Shown: positions 57,390-64,000 of the stretch, piece after piece
Layout: each line of letters opens with the position of its first letter
Position numbering within the stretch: position 1 is the stretch's first letter
NCBI RefSeq assembly: GCF_018069565.1
Contig: NZ_JAGPNL010000001.1
Span: 682,001 to 746,000, forward strand
Length of the DNA: 64,000 nucleotides
Reading direction: 5' to 3'
Origin: Streptomyces tagetis
Lineage (GTDB): Bacteria; Actinomycetota; Actinomycetes; Streptomycetales; Streptomycetaceae
Program-made: the position numbers and the translations under genes
The notes under the pieces: generated by a model
The model's database searches: none
Told to the model about the DNA's origin: nothing
The model's input: only the letters and a program-made list of their open reading frames with translations

Positions 57390-58169
57390 CTACGTACGGC
57401 GGCCCCGCAGCTCCGCCCGGTAACGGCCCGGCGTCTGCCCGACGACCTCGGTGAACGCCTCGATGAAGCTGGAGGGGTTGGACCACCCGCACTCCATCGC
57501 CGTGTCGGTCACGGACCGCCCGTCGGTGAGGTGGACCAGGGCGTGGTGCACCCGCAGGATCGTCCGCCAGCGGTGGAAGCTCATCCCCAGCTCGGTGTGG
57601 AAGAGGCGGCTCAGGGTGCGTTCCCCGGCCCCCACGGCCCGCCCCAGCCCGGCCAGGGTCGCCGCGCGTCCGGGGTCGGCGTGGAGCAGGCCGGTGACGG
57701 CGCGCAGCCGGGGGTCGCGCGGCTCGGGCAGGTGCAGGGAGTGCTCGGCGGTCTCGGTCAGCTCGTCCAGCACCACCGCGCGCAGCCGCTCGTGGGCGCC
57801 GGGACGGACCTCGGGCCGGTCGGTCAGCGCGAGCAGCGCCTCCCGCAGCAGCGGGCTCACCCGGAAGACGCTGGGGTGCGGCGCGAGCGCGTCGCACAGC
57901 GCGGCCGGGACGGCGATGACACGGACGTCGGTCCGGCCGTAGAAGCGGTGGGAGTGGGCGAAGCCCGGCGGCGTCCACGTCACCCGGTTGTACGGAGCGA
58001 CCCAGGTGCCGCGGGCGGTGGTGGTGGCCAGGGCGCCGGCCGCCGCGTACACCAACTGGCCGTCGGTGTGCGTGTGGGTGTCGAGGCGGAAGCCGTGCGG
58101 CAGCCAGCCGGCGCCTCCCTGCGTCGGCATCGGAGGGGGCGGCGGCGAAGAGTGGCGGGTTTCCGGCAT
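57390..58169 (-). CDS. AraC-family transcriptional regulator
   Basis: A 259-residue regulator. The N-terminal cupin-like sensor domain (FRLDTHTHTDGQLVYAAAGA, APYNRVTWTPPGFAHSHRFY) is followed by the AraC double helix-turn-helix at about 165-255 (LAGLGRAVGAGERTLSRLFH, MECGWSNPSSFIEAFTEVVG, then TPGRYR). It stands between the pobA-like gene and a divergent siderophore-interacting flavoprotein, with a 54-base gap to the latter, so it could control either. The ligand is unknown. Confidence 0.9.
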   Translation of the reverse strand: MPETRHSSPPPPPMPTQGGAGWLPHGFRLDTHTHTDGQLVYAAAGALATTTARGTWVAPYNRVTWTPPGFAHSHRFYGRTDVRVIAVPAALCDALAPHPSVFRVSPLLREALLALTDRPEVRPGAHERLRAVVLDELTETAEHSLHLPEPRDPRLRAVTGLLHADPGRAATLAGLGRAVGAGERTLSRLFHTELGMSFHRWRTILRVHHALVHLTDGRSVTDTAMECGWSNPSSFIEAFTEVVGQTPGRYRAELRGRRT

Positions 58170-58223
58170 CAGCCGTCACTCTACCGGTGGTGTCACCCCA
58201 GGGGCGTGCACCAGGATCGCCCC

Positions 58224-59096
58224 ATGACCAGCCAGGCACGGCACGCACCGGAGGCCCCCTTGACCACCCCCGCACCGACCGGCGGACACCAACTCCCGCG
58301 AGGACGGCGGATGGTGACGCTGACCGTCCGCCGACAGGAGCGGATCGGACCGCACTTCGTCTCGCTCACCCTGGCCGGCGACGACGTACGGCATCTGGAG
58401 CGCTCCGGGTACGACCAGGCGGGCCGCCTCTTCTTCTCCGGCCCCGGCCAGGACGACGTCGCCCTCCCCACCGGGGAGCGGTGGATGCTCGCCCACGCCC
58501 TCCTGCCCGCCGGGCGCCGCCCCCGCGTGCGGACGTACACCGTCCGGCGCTTCGCGCCCGATCTCTCCTCGTTCGACATCGAGGTCTCCCTGCGCTCCCC
58601 GGACGGGCCCGGCGGCCCCGGGAACGCCTGGGCGCTGGCGGCCCGCCCCGGCGACCGGGTGGCCTTCCTCGACGAGGGGAGCCGCTACGCGCCCGCGCCC
58701 GGCGCCGGCTGGCAGCTCCTGGCCGGGGACGAGAGCGCGGTGCCGGCGGCCCTCGCGGTCCTGGAGAGTTCCGCCGCCGCCGGGGGGCCGCCCGCCGAGG
58801 TCTTCCTCGAAGTCCCCGCCGACGAGGACGTCCGCGCCGTACGCCCCGGGGTCACCGCCCCCGAGGGCACCCGCGTCCACTGGCTGCCGCGCAACGACCC
58901 CGCCCTGCGCCCCGGCACCCTCGCCCTGCGCGCCGTCCGCGAGGCCACCCTGCCGTCGGGGCCCTGCTCGGCCTGGGCCGCGGGTGAGTCCGCGCTGGCC
59001 ACCGGGGTCCGCCGTCACCTCGTCGGCGAACGGGGCGTCCCCCGCGCGGCCGTCACCTTCCGCGGCTACTGGCGCCACGGCCGGGCGGCCCTCTGA
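58224..59096 (+). CDS. Siderophore-interacting protein (FAD/NADPH ferric reductase type)
   Basis: A 290-residue flavoprotein of the ViuB/SIP family, which reduces ferric siderophores in the cytoplasm to free the iron. Motifs: VTLTVRRQERIGPHFVSLTL at the start, the FAD-binding RVRTYTVRRF (near residue 100), the NADPH-site LLAGDESAVPAALAVLES, AWAAGESALATGVRRHL and the characteristic end FRGYWRHGR. It is divergent from the AraC regulator and followed by a terminator. No DtxR-type iron box was made out in the 54-base gap. Confidence 0.92.
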   Translation: MTSQARHAPEAPLTTPAPTGGHQLPRGRRMVTLTVRRQERIGPHFVSLTLAGDDVRHLERSGYDQAGRLFFSGPGQDDVALPTGERWMLAHALLPAGRRPRVRTYTVRRFAPDLSSFDIEVSLRSPDGPGGPGNAWALAARPGDRVAFLDEGSRYAPAPGAGWQLLAGDESAVPAALAVLESSAAAGGPPAEVFLEVPADEDVRAVRPGVTAPEGTRVHWLPRNDPALRPGTLALRAVREATLPSGPCSAWAAGESALATGVRRHLVGERGVPRAAVTFRGYWRHGRAAL

Positions 59097-59155
59097 CGAC
59101 CGCGGCGCCGCACTGCCGTATCACCGCACCACCGCATTACCGCACCCCGCACGAG

Positions 59156-59178
59156 GCCGGGCCGATCGTCGGCCCGGC
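59156..59178 (+). terminator. Hairpin terminator after the flavoprotein gene
   Basis: GCCGGGCCGA, loop TCG, TCGGCCCGGC, followed by CTTTCG. Ten perfect pairs, 60 bases after the stop at 59096. Confidence 0.8.
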
Positions 59179-59262
59179 CTTTCGCGTGCCGGACGACGGC
59201 GACGGCGACGGCGACGGCGGGAGCAGGGCCGCGGCGAGGGTCCGGGGACCGGCGTGCCCTCC

Positions 59263-59343
59263 ATGTCCGACATTCACTGTGTGCCCGACCATTGACTATG
59301 GACATCCCTGTACCTACGATCTCGCTTGTCCATGGTTGTCCAT
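59263..59343 (+). promoter_or_regulatory. Promoter of the ribose-type operon with repeated operator half-sites
   Basis: TTGACT (59292-59297), a 17-base spacer and TACGAT (59315-59320) form a good promoter. ATGTCCGACAT (59263-59273) lies upstream, ATGGACAT (59298-59305) is in the spacer, and two direct TTGTCCAT copies (59326-59333 and 59336-59343) cover the expected transcription start. The layout suits repression by a GntR- or LacI-type regulator not encoded next to it. Confidence 0.65.
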
Positions 59344-59361
59344 ACACAAAGTGGTGTGCCG

Positions 59362-60279
59362 ATGAAGATCGCGGTTGTCGGAAGTTACGGAGCCGGCCTC
59401 ACCATGCGGGTCCCCAAGGCACCCGCTGCGGGCGAGACCGTCTCGGGCGGCCTCTTCGACTCGGGGGCCGGCGGGAAGGGCAGCAACCAGGCCATCGGCG
59501 CCGCCCGGCTGGGTGCCGAGGTCACGCTCCTCACCGCCGTGGGCGACGACGAGTTCGGCCGCTCCGCGCGCGAGCTGTGGCAGCGCGAGGGGGTGAGCGC
59601 CGAACACGTGGTCACCGCGGCGGCGCCCACCATGGTCGGGTTCATCCTGGTCGAGCCCTCCGGGGAGAACCGCATCGCCATCGCCCCCGGCGCCCTGGAC
59701 GAGCTGGACGCCGCCGCCGTCGACGCCTTCCGCGCCGAGATCGCCTCCGCCGACATCCTCGTCGTCTCCATGGAGATCCCCGAGGAAGCCGTCGTCGCCG
59801 CCCTCCGCGCCGGACGCGAGAGCGGCACCCGCACCCTGCTCAACCCGGCCCCCGCCCGGCCGCTGCCCGACGCGTGCTGGCCCCTCATCGACGTACTCAC
59901 GCCCAACCAGACCGAGGCCCCCGTCCTCCTCGGCCTCGACGAGGGGCACGGGCTCGGCGACGAGGACCTGGCCCGCGCGCTGCACGAGCGCACCGGCGGC
60001 ACCGTCGTCATCACCCGCGGCGGCGAGGGCGCGCTGGTCGCCCAGGACACCGGCGTCACCACGGTGCCCCCGCACCCGGCCCGGACGGTCGTCGACACCA
60101 CGGGCGCGGGGGACTCCTTCACCGCCGCCTTCGCCGTCGCCCTGGCCGAGGGCCGACCCGTCGGCCGGGCCGTGGAGTTCGCCGCCGTCGCGGGCTCCCA
60201 CACCGTGTCGATCGCGGGCGTCGTCCCCGCCCTGCCCACCAGAGCCCAGTTGAACGCCCTGATTGGAAACGCCTCGTGA
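59362..60279 (+). CDS. rbsK: Ribokinase (PfkB family)
   Basis: A 305-residue sugar kinase that phosphorylates ribose or a similar pentose. The PfkB signature 1 is FDSGAGGKGSNQAIGAARLG (near residues 34-53) and signature 2 is VVDTTGAGDSFTAAFAVALA with the catalytic Asp near residue 245. The adenine site has LTPNQTEA. Unusually, the opening sugar-contact motif is GSYGAGLTMRVPKAP where RbsK proteins have a GSxNxD-type start, so the sugar may differ from ribose. It heads the operon and overlaps the permease start. Confidence 0.88.
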   Translation: MKIAVVGSYGAGLTMRVPKAPAAGETVSGGLFDSGAGGKGSNQAIGAARLGAEVTLLTAVGDDEFGRSARELWQREGVSAEHVVTAAAPTMVGFILVEPSGENRIAIAPGALDELDAAAVDAFRAEIASADILVVSMEIPEEAVVAALRAGRESGTRTLLNPAPARPLPDACWPLIDVLTPNQTEAPVLLGLDEGHGLGDEDLARALHERTGGTVVITRGGEGALVAQDTGVTTVPPHPARTVVDTTGAGDSFTAAFAVALAEGRPVGRAVEFAAVAGSHTVSIAGVVPALPTRAQLNALIGNAS

Positions 60280-61313
60280 CCTCGACCACCACCAAGCCGC
60301 CCGCCACCGCGGCCCCGTCGTCCGACGCGAGCACCCGGCAGTTCCCGCTCGCGCTGCGCAGGCTGCTGCACGCGCGGGAGGCCGGCGTCTTCGCCGCCCT
60401 CGTCCTGCTCTTCCTCCTGGGCACCGTGCTCTCGCCGACCTTCGCCCAGTCCGACAACCTGCTCTCGGTGGGCCAGCAGATCGCGCAGATCGGCATCATG
60501 GCCGTCGGGGCGACCTTCGTCATCCTCAACGGCGAGATCGACCTCTCGGTCGGCTCCACCTACGCCCTCTCCGCGATCTCCACCGGCATGCTCATATCGG
60601 ACGGCTGGAGCTGGCCCGCGGCCATGCTCGTCGGCCTCGCGGTGGGCGTCCTCGCCGGACTCTTCAACGGCCTGGCCGTGGTGGTCCTGGGCGTCCCGTC
60701 CTTCATCGTCACCCTCGGCACACTCAGCGTCTTCCGCGGCGTCGCCCTGCTCATCTCCGACGGCGCCCCGATCTCGCTCAGCTCCTCCCAGCCCGGCGTC
60801 GCCGAGTTCAACCTGCTCGGCCAGGGACGGCTGTTCGGCCTCGTGCCGATGCAGTTCGTCTTCTTCGCCGCCGTCGCCGCCCTCGGCGTGGTCCTGCTGG
60901 CCCGCTCCCGCTTCGGCTTCAACACCTACGCGGTCGGCGGCAACCAGGAGGCCGCCCGGCTCGTCGGCGTCAACGTCAAGCGGGTCAAGCTCACCGCCTT
61001 CGTCCTCTCCGGCTTCACCGCGGGCCTCGCCGGCGTCCTCGGCCTCTCCTTCCTCTCCTACGTCCAGGGCGTGACCGGACAGGGACTGGAACTCACCGTC
61101 ATCTCGGCCGTCATCATCGGCGGCGCCGCCCTCTTCGGCGGCTCCGGAACGATGTGGGGCACCGTCATCGGCGTCGCCTTCATCGGCCTCCTCCAGAACA
61201 TCCTCAACATCAAGGGCATCTCGTCCTTCTGGCAGACCGTCGTCACCGGCCTCGTCATCGTCGCCGCCGTCGCCGCCGACACCTGGCAGCGCAGGCGCAA
61301 GACCCGCGCCTGA
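60276..61313 (+). CDS. Ribose-type CUT2 ABC permease
   Basis: A 345-residue permease of the RbsC type. A polar tail of about 30 residues leads to the membrane part with FVILNGEIDLSVGSTYALSA, PSFIVTLGTLSVFRGVALLI, YAVGGNQEAARLVGVNV and SAVIIGGAALFGGSGTMW. The GTG start overlaps the ribokinase stop. The 245 bases to the next gene (61314-61558) are C-rich low-complexity sequence (CCCCGCACC, CGTACGCC) with no gene; an RNA structure between permease and binding protein is possible but not evident. Confidence 0.92.
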   Translation: MTSTTTKPPATAAPSSDASTRQFPLALRRLLHAREAGVFAALVLLFLLGTVLSPTFAQSDNLLSVGQQIAQIGIMAVGATFVILNGEIDLSVGSTYALSAISTGMLISDGWSWPAAMLVGLAVGVLAGLFNGLAVVVLGVPSFIVTLGTLSVFRGVALLISDGAPISLSSSQPGVAEFNLLGQGRLFGLVPMQFVFFAAVAALGVVLLARSRFGFNTYAVGGNQEAARLVGVNVKRVKLTAFVLSGFTAGLAGVLGLSFLSYVQGVTGQGLELTVISAVIIGGAALFGGSGTMWGTVIGVAFIGLLQNILNIKGISSFWQTVVTGLVIVAAVAADTWQRRRKTRA

Positions 61314-61558
61314 CCCCCGCCGCCCGGCACCCGCCCACCCCGCACCTCCCGCACCCTGCGCACTCCGTACGCCCGCGGAACCCGACCCCCGGCCCCTCCG
61401 CACCCCTCGTACACCCCCGTACGCCGTGCGGGACCCGCACCCCCCGCGGACCCCGCACACCGGCACCCCGGCGGCCCGGACCGCCCCGCCCACCGCCGCC
61501 CCACCGGCCCTTCCTCCCCCCTGCCTCCCGACCCACGCATCCGACGAAGGAGCCCCCG

Positions 61559-62587
61559 ATGTCCCCGCGCACCCTCCTCAGAAGCCTCACCGCCGCCACC
61601 GCCGCCGCCGCGGCGCTCTCCCTCACCGCCTGCGGCGCCGTCACCTCCGCCGACGGCGACTCCGGCTCCGGCGACGGCTCCTTCAAGCTCGCCTCGTACA
61701 TCCAGCAGCGGATCGACGATGACAAGCCGATGCGCATCAAGCTCAGCTACCACGACCCGTCCCTCGCCTTCGCCACGCCGATCGGCTCCGGCATGAAGAA
61801 GGCCGGCAAGGAGCTGGGCGCCGACGTCTCCCTCATCGGCCCCACCGGCGGCGACGCCGCCAAGCAGGTCTCCGAGATCCAGACGCTCATCCAGCAGAAG
61901 GCGGTGGACGGCCTCGCCGTCTCCTCCGCCTCCAGCGACGCCCTCAAGCCCGTCATCAGCCAGGCTTACAAGGCGGGCATCCCGATCATCTCCTTCAACA
62001 CCGACAACCCCGACTCCGAGCAGATGGGCTTCGTCGGCCAGGACCTCAAGGGTTCCGGCAAGGCCCAGGCCGAACAGCTCCGCAAGGACCTCAAGGGCGA
62101 CGTCAACGGCAAGTCCGTCGTGGTCTTCTCCGTCGACACCGGCGCCGGCTGGTCGCACGACCGCTTCAACGGCTTCAAGGAGGGCCTGGACGGCAGCGGA
62201 CTGAAGATCGTCGGCCCGGTCAACGTCGGCAACGAGCCCAACAGCGCCTACAACACCGTCGAGTCCACCATGTCCGGCCAGTCCAACGTGGTCGCCGTCG
62301 CCGGCCTCGACTGCTGCTCCACCACGGCCGCCGCCAAGTGGGTGGCCCAGTCCGGCAAGGCCGACGACATCACCATGGGCGGCTTCGACCTGCTCACCCA
62401 GACCGCCGAGTACATCGACCGCGGCGTCCTGAACTTCAGCATCAGCCAGAACCCGTCCGAGCAGGGCTACCAGGCCGTCAAGGTGCTGAACGACTTCCTC
62501 ACCAAGGGCACCGAGATCAAGAGCGTCGACACCGGCGCCCAGTTCGTCACCCGCGACAACCTCGCCGACGCGACCGTGGAGGACTGA
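61559..62587 (+). CDS. Ribose-type sugar-binding lipoprotein
   Basis: A 342-residue binding protein with a lipoprotein signal (MSPRTLLRSLTAATAAAAAL, lipobox LTAC). The mature domain has KLSYHDPSLAFATPIGSGMK, LIQQKAVDGLAVSSAS, AGIPIISFNTDNP, VFSVDTGAGWSHDRFNGFKE and SISQNPSEQGYQAVKVLNDF. It is a Peripla_BP_4 protein for a pentose or related sugar. GAAGGAG lies seven bases before the ATG. The stop overlaps the ATPase start (TGATG). The permease-then-binding-protein order is not that of E. coli rbs. Confidence 0.92.
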   Translation: MSPRTLLRSLTAATAAAAALSLTACGAVTSADGDSGSGDGSFKLASYIQQRIDDDKPMRIKLSYHDPSLAFATPIGSGMKKAGKELGADVSLIGPTGGDAAKQVSEIQTLIQQKAVDGLAVSSASSDALKPVISQAYKAGIPIISFNTDNPDSEQMGFVGQDLKGSGKAQAEQLRKDLKGDVNGKSVVVFSVDTGAGWSHDRFNGFKEGLDGSGLKIVGPVNVGNEPNSAYNTVESTMSGQSNVVAVAGLDCCSTTAAAKWVAQSGKADDITMGGFDLLTQTAEYIDRGVLNFSISQNPSEQGYQAVKVLNDFLTKGTEIKSVDTGAQFVTRDNLADATVED

Positions 62588-64000
62588 TGACCCCCGCACC
62601 CCGCGACGCCTCCCCCGGGCGCCCGGACCGCACCGCGGACCCGGGCACCGGCGGGCCGGCCGTCCAGATCCGCGGCCTCACCCGCAACTTCGGGCCGGTA
62701 CGCGCCCTGCGCGACGTCTCCTTCGACGTCCCCGCCGGTGACATCACGGCCCTCCTCGGGGAGAACGGCGCCGGAAAGTCGACCCTGCTCAAGATCCTGG
62801 CCGGCCTCCAGCCGCCCAGCGAGGGCAGTGTCACCGTCTTCGGCGAGGAGGTCACCTCCTTCGAACCGGCCACCATGCTCAGCCGGCACGGCGTGGCGAT
62901 CGTCCCCCAGGAACTGTCGCTGCTCCCCGACCGCACCGTTGCCGAGAACGTCCTCAGCGGCGTCGAACCGGGCAACCGCTGGTTCCCCTCCCGGCGCCGC
63001 ATGCTGGAGCGCACCACCGAGCTGCTCGCCGAACTCGACCTCCACTTGGACCCGAACGCCTCCGTCCGCACCCTGGACCTGGCCACCCAGCAGCTCATCG
63101 TGGTGGCCCGTTCCATCGCCCGGGGCTGCCGCGTCCTGATCCTGGACGAGCCCACGGCGATGCTCACCCCCGCCGAGGCCGACCGGCTGTTCGCCCTCAT
63201 GGACAAGCTCAAGTCCGCCGGGACGACCATGCTCTACGTCTCCCACCGCATGCCGGAGGTCTTCCGCCTGGCCGACCACATCCAGGTCCTGCGCGACGGC
63301 GGCCACGTCGCCTCCTGGCGCAGCGAGGACACCACCCCCGACCAGGCCGTCGCCGCCATGGTCGGCCGTGAACTGGGCCAGTTCACCCGCCGCGCCGGCG
63401 CCGCCGGCACGCCCACCGCCGAACCGGCCCTCAAGGTCCGCGGGCTGAGCGGCAAGCGCCACCACGGCGTCTCCTTCGACCTGCGCCCCGGAGAGATCCT
63501 CGGCGTCGCCGGACTCCCCGACTCCGGCCGCGTCGAACTGCTCCACAACCTCTTCGGCGGGGACCCCGGCACCGGCGGCACCGTGGAACTGCTCGGCGAG
63601 CCCTACGAACGGCGCAACCCGATCGCCAGCGTCGAACGCCGCCTGGCCTTCGTCCCCGGCGAGCGACGCGCCCAGGGCCTGCTGACCACCATGAGCGTCG
63701 GCGAGAACGTCGGCGCCCTCACCACCAAGGCGTTCAGCCGGCTCGGCCTGATCCGCCGCCGCGCCTTCGACGCCGCCGCCACCGAACAGGCCCAGCGGCT
63801 GCGGGTCAAGACCGCCACCATGACCCAGCCCATCACCAGCCTGTCCGGCGGCAACCAGCAGAAGGCCGTCCTCGGCCGCTGGCTCGCCATCAACCCGGGC
63901 GTGCTCATCCTCGACGAGCCCACCCGCGGCGTGGACATCGGCGCCAAGGCCGAGATCTACGCCCAGCTCACCGCCCTCGCGGACAAGGGCCTGGCGATCC
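62587..64000 (+). CDS. Ribose-type double ABC ATPase, 3' end outside window
   Basis: The first 471 residues of an RbsA-like ATPase. The first domain has Walker A GENGAGKST, signature region LDLATQQ (not LSGGQ) and Walker B VLILDEPTAML. The second domain has a degenerate Walker A (GLPDSGRVE), signature LSGGNQQK and VLILDEPTRGVDIGAKAEIY. The sequence is cut about 30 residues before the expected end. It completes a kinase-permease-binding protein-ATPase operon. Walker motifs match the ATPase at 3.2-4.8 kb in layout. Confidence 0.93.
   Translation, partial: MTPAPRDASPGRPDRTADPGTGGPAVQIRGLTRNFGPVRALRDVSFDVPAGDITALLGENGAGKSTLLKILAGLQPPSEGSVTVFGEEVTSFEPATMLSRHGVAIVPQELSLLPDRTVAENVLSGVEPGNRWFPSRRRMLERTTELLAELDLHLDPNASVRTLDLATQQLIVVARSIARGCRVLILDEPTAMLTPAEADRLFALMDKLKSAGTTMLYVSHRMPEVFRLADHIQVLRDGGHVASWRSEDTTPDQAVAAMVGRELGQFTRRAGAAGTPTAEPALKVRGLSGKRHHGVSFDLRPGEILGVAGLPDSGRVELLHNLFGGDPGTGGTVELLGEPYERRNPIASVERRLAFVPGERRAQGLLTTMSVGENVGALTTKAFSRLGLIRRRAFDAAATEQAQRLRVKTATMTQPITSLSGGNQQKAVLGRWLAINPGVLILDEPTRGVDIGAKAEIYAQLTALADKGLAI

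Overview
The window is high-GC actinobacterial DNA (GC-rich third codon positions, GTG starts, ATGA/GTGA gene overlaps, very short spacers). Streptomyces is the best fit: an AllR-type IclR regulator with malate synthase A, a DUF5955 gene, CUT2 sugar transporters and a SNF2/SWIM pair are all typical of that genus. No rRNA or tRNA genes were seen.

Layout. (1) 1-10.2 kb: the end of a histidine kinase, then a LacI regulator, a YtfQRT/YjfF-type ABC importer (binding protein, double ATPase, two permeases) and a convergent secreted GH2/PA14/LamG glycosidase. Similar CAACGTT-centred operators precede the regulator, the importer and the glycosidase, so this looks like one regulon, plausibly for galactofuranose-containing glycans. 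(2) 10.2-25.9 kb: a decayed accessory region. It holds a truncated M56 peptidase joined to an ABC ATPase fragment, a three-repeat type I-E CRISPR, an anti-sigma-type ATPase, a TPR-HAD pair, a lone CRISPR repeat beside a broken integrase carrying a LacI-like helix-turn-helix, and a long minus-strand run (XRE-TPR regulator, prim-pol-like protein, unknown proteins, an APH-fold kinase, a lactate/malate-dehydrogenase-like gene with a one-base frameshift, an HprK-like ATPase). It ends with the vWA half of a Ro60/TROVE protein abutting a 26-repeat type I-E CRISPR and an IS1380-type transposase remnant. No cas gene is in the window.

(3) 25.9-38 kb: HipA-like kinase, malate synthase, MobA-like nucleotidyltransferase, DUF5955, a toxin-antitoxin pair next to a truncated FAD oxidoreductase, a two-component system divergent from an EEP-family membrane protein, an IclR/AllR-like regulator, a DHFR-like reductase and a Gfo/Idh/MocA dehydrogenase divergent from a GntR regulator. 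(4) 38.7-43.9 kb: a Frc-type sugar operon (binding protein, permease, single-domain ATPase, ROK kinase, small membrane protein) with TGTCC-GACA sites like the one beside the GntR gene. (5) 44-56 kb: SNF2 helicase and SWIM protein, an unknown protein, and an HSP90-like ATPase with a large TPR partner. (6) 56-64 kb: p-hydroxybenzoate hydroxylase-like monooxygenase, AraC regulator, siderophore-interacting flavoprotein, and a ribose-type operon (ribokinase, permease, binding protein, ATPase running off the end).

Three separate CUT2 importers, each with its own regulator or operator set, give the window its main theme of sugar uptake. The 10-26 kb island is where the unusual structures are concentrated.
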